A stretch of DNA of 64,000 bases from Holdemanella porci (GTDB taxonomy: Bacteria > Bacillota_I > Bacilli_A > Erysipelotrichales > Erysipelotrichaceae): NCBI RefSeq assembly GCF_009696075.1, contig NZ_VUMR01000003.1, forward strand, positions 1 through 64,000. The letters are read 5' to 3'. The notes under the pieces were generated by a model. That model was given only the letters and a program-made list of their open reading frames with translations. It was not told the DNA's origin and did not search any database. Shown here piece by piece: positions 17,540 to 27,083 of the stretch. The first letter of the stretch is position 1. Each line of letters starts with the position of its first letter. The position numbers and the translations under genes were made by a program.

Positions 17540-19361
17540 AAAAATAACGAGACTGTATCTTTCCCTTCTTGTTTTTTTATTGTGTTTTTTCGCAATATAT
17601 TCTCAAAGATTTGTCGTATACGATTATTTAAATACTCATTATAAGTATTCGGATACTTTATCTAAAGACGAAGTCAAAGAGGCGAAGGCTTATTTAGATG
17701 AACAAGAACAAGTGGATTTTATGAACCACACTCAAATTCGTAAAGATTTAAATCAATTATTAAAAAAGGGAAGTTATCAAGTCATTTTATATAAAACAAA
17801 ATCAAATAAACCAGATGATGAAGTCATCGATTCTATACTTGCGTTTTGTGGCCGTGCTCCTTTAAAAAATACACAAAAGTATAATGTTTTTATAAAGAGT
17901 TCAAGTAAAATGAGTTGTATTGAGTGGTATCCATCTTTCATAAATTATTATCATTCTTATCGTATTTTCGACTGTATTTTAAGTCTTATTATAACCATTC
18001 TTTTTTATTTACTTTTAAAAAATCTTAAACCACTCCGTTCAAAGAAAAACGTCTTCTATTCCTTATCCAGTCGTATGATGTTCTCTTTTCTTTGTGCAAC
18101 ATTGTTGGTATTAACTTCTTTTTCATTTCTATATTTAAATCGCAGTGCTGTCTTTGAGTTTTTAATGGATACTTTTTATCTATCGGAAGATTATTCTTCT
18201 TATGTTAAAAAATTAGAAAAACAACTCCAAAATTTTGATTTAACGAAAGAAAACAAAAAAGTCATCAATCATATATTTAAAGAAAATGCACTCAATCATG
18301 CGTATGTGGAATTATATGATCAGGATGGAATCTATTTTACGGACACATCTCCTTTAAGCAACAATAATTTATTGTTTTTATATAGTTTTGATGATTTAGA
18401 TGTCTTGGAAGCCCCATTGTACTATGATTACCCAATACATTTTAAAAACCAATCCGTTTATTTATATATCACTTCTTTTCCAATGATTCCATTCCAAATT
18501 CCTTATATTATTCTTTCCCTTTTGGTTTCCTTCTCTTTCTATTTGATTATCCTACAAAGCTTTATCCGTAAACGAATTCAGTCCATTCAAAATTTACAGG
18601 AAGATGTGTTTACTTTAGCGATTGGTGATTGGAATCATGAAATTACAGTTAGTGATAAAGATGAGATTGGACGTTTAGCTCAGGATTTGAATCAAATGCG
18701 TATTGCCTTTCTACAAACAATGGACAATGAACAACAGGCTCGTGTTGCGAATAAAGAATTAATTTCTTCTTTATCCCATGATTTAAGAACTCCACTAACA
18801 ACATTAAAGGGGTACCTTGAAATCATGAATTTAAAAAGGGATAATATTAAATTTCGTGATCAATATCTTCAAAAATGTTTAGATAAGGTTGAAGAAATCA
18901 CGTATCTTTCCAATAAAATGTTTGAGTATTCTCTTGTCTTTTCAACAGAATATAATTCGGATTTATCGAGTATTCCTGTTCAAAAAGTCATGGATACATT
19001 GGTTGATCATATTCAGTATTTAAGAGAAATGGATCTTCATATTTTATATGAACCTTTACAAACTTCACTATCTATGGATGCGAATTTTGCGATGATGCAA
19101 AGAATACTAAACAATATATTCTCAAATATTCAAAAATATTGTGATCCTTGGAAAGATATTGTGATTCAAACAACGATTGAAGAAGATCAATTTAAAATGA
19201 GTTTTACGAATTCAATCAATCATCATTTGGATAAAGTCGAAAGTAATGGAATTGGTTTAAAGAGTGTCAAAAAAATGATAGAAATCCATCGTGGAACTTT
19301 CTATCAAGACGAAACAAATGATTTATTTACTATTATATTGACTTTCCCTATTTATCAATAA
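17532..19361 (+). CDS. Membrane sensor histidine kinase
   Basis: A 609-residue kinase starting at a TTG that has AAGGGG at a suitable distance. Four membrane segments are visible: near the N-terminus, around residue 145-165, around 185-210 and around 325-345, giving two external loops of about 110 each. A HAMP region (KRIQSIQNLQED...) precedes the DHp helix with the phospho-acceptor His in SSLSHDLRTPLTTLKGYLE, then an ATPase domain with NNIFSNIQKY (N box) and SNGIGLKSVKKM (G box). The double-loop sensor is unlike the usual single loop. It is the partner of the preceding regulator. Confidence 0.92.
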   Translation: MNKKITRLYLSLLVFLLCFFAIYSQRFVVYDYLNTHYKYSDTLSKDEVKEAKAYLDEQEQVDFMNHTQIRKDLNQLLKKGSYQVILYKTKSNKPDDEVIDSILAFCGRAPLKNTQKYNVFIKSSSKMSCIEWYPSFINYYHSYRIFDCILSLIITILFYLLLKNLKPLRSKKNVFYSLSSRMMFSFLCATLLVLTSFSFLYLNRSAVFEFLMDTFYLSEDYSSYVKKLEKQLQNFDLTKENKKVINHIFKENALNHAYVELYDQDGIYFTDTSPLSNNNLLFLYSFDDLDVLEAPLYYDYPIHFKNQSVYLYITSFPMIPFQIPYIILSLLVSFSFYLIILQSFIRKRIQSIQNLQEDVFTLAIGDWNHEITVSDKDEIGRLAQDLNQMRIAFLQTMDNEQQARVANKELISSLSHDLRTPLTTLKGYLEIMNLKRDNIKFRDQYLQKCLDKVEEITYLSNKMFEYSLVFSTEYNSDLSSIPVQKVMDTLVDHIQYLREMDLHILYEPLQTSLSMDANFAMMQRILNNIFSNIQKYCDPWKDIVIQTTIEEDQFKMSFTNSINHHLDKVESNGIGLKSVKKMIEIHRGTFYQDETNDLFTIILTFPIYQ

Positions 19362-19492
19362 GAGTGATTCTTACTGATTTTTTATTACAAAAGCAAAAAA
19401 ATTATGATATTCTTACTAGCGTTCGCTTTTTGGTACATATTGGAAATGTCTTTGATTGACAACACAAAAAGTCATTTAGGAGGAGAAAATAT

Positions 19493-19888
19493 ATGCCAAA
19501 AACAAAATTCGAAAATATTGTATTCACTTTATTCATGTCTTTTTTAATGGTTTATGCCATGATTTTTTACAACATCGCACTTAATATGGGTGGAATGTCT
19601 AATCAAGTCTTTTTGTTAGCCTTTCATGAATTGGTTATCATGTGGCCGATTGCTTTTATTTTAGAATATTTCTTTGTTGATAAACTAGCACATCACTTTG
19701 CCTTTAAAGTTGTAACACCGAAGGATCGTCTTTTCTTTATCACACTTGCGATTTCTTTCTACATTATTTGTAATATGTGTCCAATCATGTGTTTGATTGC
19801 GACCATTCTATTCAAAACACCAGGTGTCCAAATTATTCCAGTTTGGTTTATGACTATTTTATTTAATTTTCCAATGGCTTTCTTTTGA
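19493..19888 (+). CDS. DUF2798-family membrane protein, C-terminus cut by a stop codon
   Basis: A 131-residue protein with four hydrophobic segments; the two-repeat pattern (FTLFMSFLMVYAMIFYN ... FFITLAISFYIICNMCPIMC) and NFPMAFF match DUF2798 proteins of unknown function. GGAGGAG precedes the ATG. In the family the chain continues after PMAFF with W-Q-x-x-x-CGP. Here a TGA (19886-19888) stands at that tryptophan position and the frame continues as QICYCGPTIKW... to a TAG at 19943-19945, directly before the terminator. So the last 18 residues or so were lost by a TGG-to-TGA change. Whether the shortened protein works is unknown. Confidence 0.75.
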   Translation: MPKTKFENIVFTLFMSFLMVYAMIFYNIALNMGGMSNQVFLLAFHELVIMWPIAFILEYFFVDKLAHHFAFKVVTPKDRLFFITLAISFYIICNMCPIMCLIATILFKTPGVQIIPVWFMTILFNFPMAFF

Positions 19889-19944
19889 CAAATTTGTTAT
19901 TGTGGACCAACTATAAAATGGTTGTTTGGAAAGCTATTTAACTA

Positions 19945-19961
19945 GAAGCAAATGTTGCTTC
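19945..19961 (+). terminator. Terminator of the DUF2798 gene
   Basis: GAAGCAA-ATG-TTGCTTC followed by eight T. It begins at the last base of the ancestral stop codon of the DUF2798 gene. Confidence 0.85.
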
Positions 19962-20012
19962 TTTTTTTTCTTTGATTATAATTAGATTGATATTGAAAGG
20001 ACTGTTTTTAAT

Positions 20013-20630
20013 ATGAATAAAGAGTTGATTGAAGAACTAAAAGCACAAGATTTTAATGTAGTGGCTGTATCTAAAACGCGTACAAAGGAAGAAATTGATG
20101 AAGTCGCAAAAATGGGTCTAACTACTTTTGGAGAAAATCGTGTACAGGAATTTATAGATAAGTATGATCCAAAATATACTTGGCACATTATTGGGCATCT
20201 ACAGACAAACAAAGTAAAGTATATTGTTGGAAAGGTTGATGTGATTGAAAGCTTGGATTCATTGAAACTTGCTGAAGAAATTGAAAAACAGGCGAATAAA
20301 CATGGCATTATTCAAAAGGTATTGGTAGAACTAAAAATTTCGGAAGATCCAAACAAAACGGGATATCCTTTTAAGGGTGCTAAAAACTTTATTTCTCAAT
20401 TGCAAGAATTTAAACATATTCAAATTAAAGGAATTATGTGTGTTGCTTCAAAAACAGAGGATCAAGCATTAGTAGAATCTGAATTTGAACAGATGCATAC
20501 CCTTTATTTAGAGCTAAAAGAGCAATATCCAGATATAGACACTTTATCCATGGGTATGTCTCAAGATTATAAGTTAGCAGTTAAGCATGGTTCGAATACA
20601 GTTCGAATTGGACACGCAATTTTTGAATAA
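20013..20630 (+). CDS. Pyridoxal-phosphate homeostasis protein (YggS/PLPBP family)
   Basis: A 205-residue alanine-racemase-fold protein that binds PLP and helps keep vitamin B6 and amino-acid levels balanced. The PLP lysine is in VVAVSKTR (residue 21 or so), followed by FGENRVQEF, WHIIGHLQTNK, the MSMGMSQDY phosphate-binding region and VRIGHAIF at the end. AAAGGA lies 12 bases or so upstream of the ATG. It is often next to sepF and ylm genes, but not here. Confidence 0.93.
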   Translation: MNKELIEELKAQDFNVVAVSKTRTKEEIDEVAKMGLTTFGENRVQEFIDKYDPKYTWHIIGHLQTNKVKYIVGKVDVIESLDSLKLAEEIEKQANKHGIIQKVLVELKISEDPNKTGYPFKGAKNFISQLQEFKHIQIKGIMCVASKTEDQALVESEFEQMHTLYLELKEQYPDIDTLSMGMSQDYKLAVKHGSNTVRIGHAIFE

Positions 20631-20651
20631 TTTTTTAAACAGTGCTATACT
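20623..20651 (+). promoter_or_regulatory. Promoter placed for a leaderless amidase mRNA
   Basis: TTGAAT (20623-20628), a 17-base spacer and an extended -10 TGCTATACT ending at 20651. The ATG follows after six bases, so the predicted first transcribed base is the A of the start codon. The promoter overlaps the end of the preceding gene. Confidence 0.7.
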
Positions 20652-20657
20652 AATTCC

Positions 20658-21395
20658 ATGCAAAATTCAAAGAAAAGAAAATTGAAACCACAAAACCTAC
20701 TTATTGTTTTGGCATGTATATGTTTGATTATAGGAATTTTCGTAATTTTATTATCCAATCACTCAACTTCTAATTCAGATTCAAAGGCAAAAACAGGCAA
20801 TAAACATTACGAAACGATTGCGACTGTCATGATTGATGCTGGACATGGTGGTTATGATGGGGGAACCGTTGCAGAAGATGGTACTACCGAAAAAGATTTA
20901 ACTTTGGCTTTAGCTTTAGAAACAGGTAAACAACTAAAAAAAATAAATCCAGAAATCAAAGTTGTCTATACTCGTACAAGCGATAAAGTAACGTGGCCAG
21001 AAGATGAATCAGAGGATTTAAAAGCGAGAGTTGAGATGGCAAAAAAAGAAAAAGCCGATTATTTCTTCTCATTCCATATCAATTCAAATGAAGATCCTAC
21101 TTGTTCTGGATATGTTTCTTATATTCGTCAAGACGACAAAGCAAGTGAACAGATCACAGAATATATATGTAAAAACTTATCTGTTTTAGATTGGACACAT
21201 GATCGTGGTACTCTTACAACTGAATTTTATCCTCTACATGTGGTTGATGAGCAAAAAATTCCAGCCATATTATTTGAAGCTGGTTTTAGTACGAATACCA
21301 AGGAAATACAAAAGCTTGAAAATTCAACAAATCAAAAGAAGGTTGCCCAGGCTATTGCGAAGGCTTTCAACAAATATATTACTGAAAATAAATAA
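20658..21395 (+). CDS. N-acetylmuramoyl-L-alanine amidase, membrane-anchored (Amidase_3)
   Basis: A 245-residue cell-wall hydrolase. A single N-terminal membrane segment (LLIVLACICLIIGIFVILL) follows a basic start and acts as an anchor. The Amidase_3 zinc site is seen as IDAGHGGYDGG (first His), the Glu of GTTEKD, SFHINSNED (second His) and a catalytic Glu in ILFEAGFSTN. It would cleave the amide bond between MurNAc and the peptide stem. No ribosome-binding site precedes the ATG; the promoter position indicates a leaderless transcript. Confidence 0.92.
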   Translation: MQNSKKRKLKPQNLLIVLACICLIIGIFVILLSNHSTSNSDSKAKTGNKHYETIATVMIDAGHGGYDGGTVAEDGTTEKDLTLALALETGKQLKKINPEIKVVYTRTSDKVTWPEDESEDLKARVEMAKKEKADYFFSFHINSNEDPTCSGYVSYIRQDDKASEQITEYICKNLSVLDWTHDRGTLTTEFYPLHVVDEQKIPAILFEAGFSTNTKEIQKLENSTNQKKVAQAIAKAFNKYITENK

Positions 21396-21432
21396 AGGAT
21401 GTTTACTACGTACATGTAGTTAAACATCCTTT
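21394..21432. terminator. Bidirectional terminator between the amidase and the CorC-like gene
   Basis: AAAGGATGTTT and AAACATCCTTT frame an inner CTAC/GTAG dyad. The stem starts at the amidase stop and reaches into the end of the convergent CorC-like gene, with T on both outer sides. Confidence 0.75.
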
Positions 21433-22691
21433 TGTGTTAATGTATCTGGTAAAATCAATCGTACAGATTCTATACGATTTTTTTCTACTTTCAAGACTTT
21501 AATGCGAATTCCATTTGGTAAAGTCGTTTCATCATTTGTCTGTGGTAAACGACCAAGTACATCGATTACTAAACCTCCGACTGAATCAAAGTCTTCACTA
21601 TCTAAATCTAAATCTAAATAATCGTTTAAATCATGTAAACTTAAATATCCTTTGACATCATATGTTTGATTATTTAATTTTACAATATTTTCTTCTTCGT
21701 GTGCATCGTATTCATCCTGAACATCGCCGACGATTTCTTCAATGATATCTTCTAGCGTAACGATGCCTGAAAATTCTCCATATTCATCCATGACTATCGC
21801 AAGATTAAATGTGGATTGTTTCATTTCAATCAATAATTCTGATACTTTTTTATTTTCATATGTGAACTTTGGTTTACGAAGAATCTTTTGCATATCAAAA
21901 TGTGAAAAATCATCATACATCAACAAGTCTTTCATATTGACGATACCAATAATATTATCAATTTTATCTTGATAGATAGGAATACGCGTAAACTTTTCTT
22001 CTCTAAATATTTCCAATAAGTCTTTATATGTACTATCCACTTCTGCCATTACAACATGTACACGAGGTACCATAACATCTTTAGCTTTGGCATCCCCTAA
22101 ATCAAACACTTTATTGATCATATCTTTTTCATCTTCTTCGATGACACCTTCTTCGTGAGAAACGTCTACAATTGTACGCAACTCACTTTCAGTCATAGAT
22201 ATATTTTGATTTGGATTTCGTATGCCCATTAATTTTAAAATACCTGAACTAAATAAATTCACAAACCAAATAATCGGTGTTAAAACTTTCATCAAAAGTG
22301 AAATAATCGGAGCATACGTAATTGCGAGTTGATCTGCATTCACTGTTGCCCATGTTTTAGGTGTAATTTCTCCAAAAACCAAAATTAAAAAAGTAATGAT
22401 AAAAGTAGCAATACTAACGGCTGCTCCACCAAAGGAATAAGCAATCAATGAGGCAATACTTGCAGCTGAAGTATTCACTAAGTTATTACCAATCAATATA
22501 GCGCTTAGCATTTTTGATTGATTTTCTAATATTCTTAAAGCTAATGATGCTTTTTTATTTCCTTCATCTTCTAAAGTTCTCAAGCGAATCTTACTAACTG
22601 AAACCATTGCTGTTTCAGCTGAAGAAAAGAAGCCTGATAAAGCTAATAAAATAACTAATTCAAGGATTTGTATCCATAAATCCGAGTCCAT
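21420..22691 (-). CDS. CNNM/CorC-family transporter-like protein (hemolysin C family)
   Basis: A 423-residue membrane protein. The DUF21 (CNNM) domain with four hydrophobic stretches fills residues 1-190 and includes FFSSAETAMVSVS near the start. A CBS pair follows (DVMVPRVHVV... and LAIVMDEYGEFSGIVTLED), then a C-terminal CorC_HlyC domain with VGGLVIDVLGRLP. Relatives take part in magnesium or cobalt efflux; the substrate here is not known. GGGAG precedes the ATG. Confidence 0.9.
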   Translation of the reverse strand: MDSDLWIQILELVILLALSGFFSSAETAMVSVSKIRLRTLEDEGNKKASLALRILENQSKMLSAILIGNNLVNTSAASIASLIAYSFGGAAVSIATFIITFLILVFGEITPKTWATVNADQLAITYAPIISLLMKVLTPIIWFVNLFSSGILKLMGIRNPNQNISMTESELRTIVDVSHEEGVIEEDEKDMINKVFDLGDAKAKDVMVPRVHVVMAEVDSTYKDLLEIFREEKFTRIPIYQDKIDNIIGIVNMKDLLMYDDFSHFDMQKILRKPKFTYENKKVSELLIEMKQSTFNLAIVMDEYGEFSGIVTLEDIIEEIVGDVQDEYDAHEEENIVKLNNQTYDVKGYLSLHDLNDYLDLDLDSEDFDSVGGLVIDVLGRLPQTNDETTLPNGIRIKVLKVEKNRIESVRLILPDTLTQKDV

Positions 22692-22729
22692 TTTTCACAC
22701 TCCCTATATTTTTGAATATTGTATCATAC

Positions 22730-23629
22730 TCACGATATTCTAGGAAGAGCAAGTCGAATCGCTTTCTCTACAATTTCTATTGTTGGATTTTTAAATCCTT
22801 TTACTTCTCCATCCATATTCGCATAAATCATTTCATTTTCTGTATCTAAATGAACTGTTTTAGCTTGATACATCATAACTAAATCTTTATATTGAAGGTG
22901 ATTTCCTTCTTGATATTTCTTTGCCAATCGAACTATTTGATGTCTCTTTACATCTGAAATCAAACAAACATCTATCCAGCCATCATCAATATTGGCTTCT
23001 GGACACGGTTTAAATCCTCCACCATAGTATTTTCCATTCGCAAACACAAGGAATCCATATTTCCCTTTTGGTAATTTTTTAGTATCAATCTGAATTTGAT
23101 AGTCTTGACCTATTGGTTTTCTTAAACTTATCAATGTTGATAAAACATAGGGTATAATTCCTTCTGTCTTTATATTCTTTTTTAGTGCATTTACCTGACG
23201 TGCAACCTCCACGTCAAATCCAAAAGAAACTGTATTTATTGAATATTCTCCATTCACTTTAATCAAATCACAGTCCATATATTCTGGATCTGAATAATTT
23301 GCCAGATTTAAAAAGTCTTCACGTTTTAAACCTTCGAAATATTTCACAAAATCATTCCCCGTTCCAATTGGAATCACAGAAATAGTCACATTTTCTTTTT
23401 CGGCACATCCATTAATAACTTCATGCAAAGTACCATCTCCGCCACACACATACAAATGTACAGGTTCATTGGATAGAGCATACTTTTTTGCGATAAACGT
23501 CGCATGTTCAGGGCCTTTTGTTTTTTCAATGATAATACGTTTTCCTTGAAAATGCTCTTTGATTTCTTGTATTAATTCATATTGACTGTTTTTCCCTGAT
23601 TTGGGATTTACAATAAATACATCCTTCAT
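22730..23629 (-). CDS. Diacylglycerol/lipid kinase family protein (DgkB/YegS-like)
   Basis: A 299-residue soluble lipid kinase homologue. The nucleotide loop is VCGGDGTLHEVINGC near residues 62-76, preceded by VNPKSGKN and followed by PIGTGNDFVKYF. Conserved YGGGFKPCPEANIDDGWIDVC lies near residue 200. Members recycle diacylglycerol made during lipoteichoic acid synthesis (DgkB) or act on related lipids. GAGG precedes the ATG. It lies 15 bases after the tcdA start on the same strand, so the two are probably co-transcribed. Confidence 0.9.
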   Translation of the reverse strand: MKDVFIVNPKSGKNSQYELIQEIKEHFQGKRIIIEKTKGPEHATFIAKKYALSNEPVHLYVCGGDGTLHEVINGCAEKENVTISVIPIGTGNDFVKYFEGLKREDFLNLANYSDPEYMDCDLIKVNGEYSINTVSFGFDVEVARQVNALKKNIKTEGIIPYVLSTLISLRKPIGQDYQIQIDTKKLPKGKYGFLVFANGKYYGGGFKPCPEANIDDGWIDVCLISDVKRHQIVRLAKKYQEGNHLQYKDLVMMYQAKTVHLDTENEMIYANMDGEVKGFKNPTIEIVEKAIRLALPRIS

Positions 23630-23644
23630 ATAATTATTACCTCT

Positions 23645-24331
23645 TTATGACTCAATCAATCTTTGTACACATTCACTGGCAAGTACCAATCCGGCACTTG
23701 CTGGTACAAAAATAGCACTAGGCAATGGTTGTCCTGACTCTACTGGAATCGGTTGTTCTAAAGATGCTACCACCCAGATTTTATTGCGTATACGATTTTT
23801 TCTTTTCCACTGACGAATCTGTTTAGCCATTGGATCATAACTTGTTTTTTCTACCTCTGTAACTACTAATTTTGTAGGATCTTTACGTCTAGCCATTCCC
23901 ATACTTGATAAAAACGGTATATTTCGCTCAATACATGCTTGCATCAAATCTTTTTTACTCTGAATGGAATCAATACAGTCTACGACAAAATCAATGGGTT
24001 GCGAAAAAATTTCATCATCTTTTGTTTGATCATAAAAATATGCATATGTATCTACAATACAATTAGGATTTAGTGTACTAATTCTTTCTTTCAATACATT
24101 GACCTTAATTTGATCTACTGTATCTAAAGTTGCTACTAATTGTCGATTGATGTTACTTGGTTCCACACAGTCTTTGTCTATAAGAATTAAATGACCTATT
24201 CCTGTTCTTACTAAGGCCTCTACGCAAAAAGAACCGACTCCTCCAACTCCAACAACAAGGACTGTCTTATCATTTAGCGTTTCTAATGCTTCTTTTCCCA
24301 GCAACAATTCACTTCTCTCATTTGTCTTCAT
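23645..24331 (-). CDS. tcdA: tRNA threonylcarbamoyladenosine dehydratase
   Basis: TcdA uses ATP to cyclise t6A37 of tRNA to ct6A. The 228-residue protein has the ThiF/E1-like nucleotide fold: VLVVGVGGVGSFCVEALVR near residues 24-42, IDKDCVEPSNINRQL near 52-66 and VDCIDSIQSK near 116-125. It begins 14 bases inside the end of miaA, another tRNA modification gene acting on the same anticodon-loop position, which supports the tRNA role. It is slightly shorter than the E. coli enzyme, as is usual in Firmicutes. Confidence 0.92.
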   Translation of the reverse strand: MKTNERSELLLGKEALETLNDKTVLVVGVGGVGSFCVEALVRTGIGHLILIDKDCVEPSNINRQLVATLDTVDQIKVNVLKERISTLNPNCIVDTYAYFYDQTKDDEIFSQPIDFVVDCIDSIQSKKDLMQACIERNIPFLSSMGMARRKDPTKLVVTEVEKTSYDPMAKQIRQWKRKNRIRNKIWVVASLEQPIPVESGQPLPSAIFVPASAGLVLASECVQRLIES

Positions 24332-25232
24332 CCATCAACCATTCCTTTACTGCACTATATATTTCATCTCTATTCTGTGCTTCAAACCAATGTACAGGCA
24401 TCTGATTCTTAAACCATGTATATTGTCTTTTCGCATATTGTCTAGAATGTGTTTTTATAGCTGTCTTTACTTCATCGATACTCTTTTCTTTTAAGAAATA
24501 ATCTTTAAACTCTTTATATCCAATACCTTGAAAACTTGTATATTTCCATGTTTTTGGATTTGAGAATAATTCTTCTACTTCTTTGACCAAACCATTCTCG
24601 AACATAATATCTACTCTTTTATTGATTCGATCATGTAAAATTTCTCGATTCACATCTAAACCTAAAAAATACACATCATATAATGGAATATGCTGTTGTT
24701 TGTCTTCTTGTTCTGATTTTGAAGTACCACTATGACAAATTTGTAGAGCACGAATCAATCGCTTGCGATTGTTTGGATGAATTTTTTCTAGAGCTTTTTC
24801 ATCTTTTTCTTTTAACATTGCAACCAATTCTTCATTCGTTTTCGAATTCAAAAAAGTTGTATAGGCGATATCTTCATTTTCTTCTTGAAATTCATAGTCA
24901 TATAATGCTGCTTTTAAATAAAGTCCTGTTCCTCCGCATAAAATAGGAAACTTTCCTCTTTTTACAACATCTTCGATAGCTGTACGACATTTTTCTTGAA
25001 AAACCTTTACATTGTAAGGTTCATTATAATTTTGAACATCAATCAATTCATGATGTATGCCTTGCATTTCTTCTTGTGTTACTTTGGCCGTGCCAATATC
25101 CATTTTTTTATATACTTGCATACTATCGCAGGAAATAATTTCTCCATCCAATTGTTTGGCTAACCATACAGAAAGGCTTGTTTTTCCAATTCCAGTTGGT
25201 CCTACGATTGCTAAAACTTTTTGTCTATCCAC
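24318..25232 (-). CDS. miaA: tRNA dimethylallyltransferase
   Basis: MiaA adds a dimethylallyl group to A37 of tRNAs reading U-starting codons. Motifs: P-loop IVGPTGIGKTSLSVWLAK, SCDSMQVYKKMDIGTAK, LCGGTGLYLKA, and in the C-terminal part YAKRQYTWFKNQ. The GTG at 25232 is preferred over the TTG at 25238 because AAAGGA is at the right distance only for the GTG. About 304 residues. It overlaps mutL upstream and tcdA downstream, forming mutS-mutL-miaA-tcdA. Confidence 0.94.
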   Translation of the reverse strand: MDRQKVLAIVGPTGIGKTSLSVWLAKQLDGEIISCDSMQVYKKMDIGTAKVTQEEMQGIHHELIDVQNYNEPYNVKVFQEKCRTAIEDVVKRGKFPILCGGTGLYLKAALYDYEFQEENEDIAYTTFLNSKTNEELVAMLKEKDEKALEKIHPNNRKRLIRALQICHSGTSKSEQEDKQQHIPLYDVYFLGLDVNREILHDRINKRVDIMFENGLVKEVEELFSNPKTWKYTSFQGIGYKEFKDYFLKEKSIDEVKTAIKTHSRQYAKRQYTWFKNQMPVHWFEAQNRDEIYSAVKEWLMDEDK

Positions 25233-27051
25233 GTTCAAATTCCTTTCTCAACTCTCCATCGCTCATCATAATGACTGTAGGTCTTCCATGAGGACAGTGA
25301 TATGGTTGTTTACACTTTTGTAAATCTAAAATAACTTGCTCCATTTCCTGCATAGATAATGGTCGATTAAAACGAATTGAACTATGGCATGCCATAGTCG
25401 CAATCATATGTTTTCTAAGTTTTGCCATATCTACGTCTTGATTTTCCACAAAATAATCTAATAAATCTTGTAAGAATTGTTTTTGGTCCACATCATGAAA
25501 CCATAATGGAATTTCACGAAGAATCAATTGATCCGTTCCAAATGGTTCAAATTCAATTCCAAAGAATGCAGTTTTTTCATTAATGGTCATATATTGAGCC
25601 AATACATTACTTGAGACGTCCAATTGAATAGGAACCATAAGCGGTTGTTTGTTTGTACATTGAACCAATAATTTTTCGTTTAACTGCTCATAATGATATC
25701 TTTCCTGAGCAGCATGCTGATCCACGATAACCAAACCTTCTTCATTACTACATAAGATATAGGAATCATGCAATTGAGCTAATACTTGAAGGTGCAAAAA
25801 GAATTCTGGACCTTTATCATTCTTATCTTCTTTAGGAATTGGATATGAAATCGGTTCTTCCTGTATTTTTATTTCAGGAGCTGGTTTTTCTTCATATATC
25901 TGTATCTGCTCCTTTTTTTCTTTGATAACTACTGGATTATAATTTTTAAAACTTTGTTCAATCGATTTATTCTCTTTTGGCTGTTGCTTAACAGGATATG
26001 AATATTGTATTTCTGGCTGTTCAAATGCAACACTCTTCTTTTCAGTTTTACTAACAGCTACTGTTTTTAAAGAAGCATTTAAAGCATCTTGAATTGTTGT
26101 CTTGATTAAATCTAGCATTTCGCCTTGTTTTGACAAACGAACCTCCCATTTATTAGGGTGTACGTTTACGTCAACCAATTGTGTATCTGAATCCATTTGT
26201 AAAACAACGATTGGAAAACGATTCGGCGGCATATAATCACTATATGCATCTAGAATTGCTTTTTGGATTGCGACACTGCGAATCAACCTTGTATTTAAAG
26301 TTAAAAACATAAAATATTTTGTGGCCCGATTGATTTTGGGCTGGATTGCATATCCATGAATATGAAAATCTTCATTGTTTCCTTCAAATGGAATTGCATT
26401 CTGCGCTACTTCTTTACCATACATTTGGTATAGAATTTCTTGGATATTTCCATTGCCACTTGTTTGAAATACAACTCTTCCTTCATGAGAAAGTTGAAAT
26501 CGAATCTGTGGATGGGATAATGCCATTTTATTCATTAAATCGGCAATTACAGAAAATTCATAAGAAATGCTCTTTAAATGTTTAAATCTTGCGGGTGTTT
26601 TAACAAATAATCCAGAAACATCTAATTTTGTTCCTCGTGGACAATTACAAGTTTCATCAACATCTAGACTTCCATAGTTATATCTTAATAAAGTTCCTTC
26701 TTCACCATTGCTTGTCTGCAATTCAACTTGGGCAACAGAAGCAATACTTGGTAAAGCTTCCCCTCTAAATCCCATAGTTTGAATATTGAATAATTCTTCT
26801 TCTGAATGCATTTTACTTGTAGCATGTCGCATAAAAGCTAAATGTGCATCTTCATGATCCATTCCACAGCCATCATCTGTGATCACAATTCGTTCAATAC
26901 CACCTTGGTATACTTCAACTTCTATGACTGTAGCACCTGCATCAATACTGTTTTCAACGCATTCCTTTACAATTCCAGCCGGTCTTTCTACGACTTCACC
27001 AGCCGCAATCATATTTGTCAAATGTTCACTCAATACATGTATCTTAGCCAT
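25225..27051 (-). CDS. mutL: DNA mismatch repair protein MutL
   Basis: A 608-residue GHKL ATPase. N-terminal motifs: IAAGEVVERPA, VENSIDAGA, DDGCGM and MGFRGEALPSI. A linker with many Gln and Lys covers about residues 330-430. The C-terminal endonuclease domain keeps the metal motif DQHAAQERYHYE, plus ACHSSIRFNRPLS and CPHGRP near the end, so this is a nicking MutL as in bacteria without MutH. GAGGTG lies before the ATG. It is 32 bases from mutS, and the gap holds a TTCATATGAA palindrome at 27066-27075. Confidence 0.97.
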   Translation of the reverse strand: MAKIHVLSEHLTNMIAAGEVVERPAGIVKECVENSIDAGATVIEVEVYQGGIERIVITDDGCGMDHEDAHLAFMRHATSKMHSEEELFNIQTMGFRGEALPSIASVAQVELQTSNGEEGTLLRYNYGSLDVDETCNCPRGTKLDVSGLFVKTPARFKHLKSISYEFSVIADLMNKMALSHPQIRFQLSHEGRVVFQTSGNGNIQEILYQMYGKEVAQNAIPFEGNNEDFHIHGYAIQPKINRATKYFMFLTLNTRLIRSVAIQKAILDAYSDYMPPNRFPIVVLQMDSDTQLVDVNVHPNKWEVRLSKQGEMLDLIKTTIQDALNASLKTVAVSKTEKKSVAFEQPEIQYSYPVKQQPKENKSIEQSFKNYNPVVIKEKKEQIQIYEEKPAPEIKIQEEPISYPIPKEDKNDKGPEFFLHLQVLAQLHDSYILCSNEEGLVIVDQHAAQERYHYEQLNEKLLVQCTNKQPLMVPIQLDVSSNVLAQYMTINEKTAFFGIEFEPFGTDQLILREIPLWFHDVDQKQFLQDLLDYFVENQDVDMAKLRKHMIATMACHSSIRFNRPLSMQEMEQVILDLQKCKQPYHCPHGRPTVIMMSDGELRKEFERG

Positions 27052-27083
27052 ACTTCACACCTCTATTCATATGAATTTCATAT

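Noticed and set aside
19886-19945. Genome-wide reading of TGA as tryptophan
   Set aside because: TGA serves as a normal stop in tightly packed genes such as recF (overlapping gyrB) and mfd (overlapping the S4 gene), and the intact core genes have no internal TGA.
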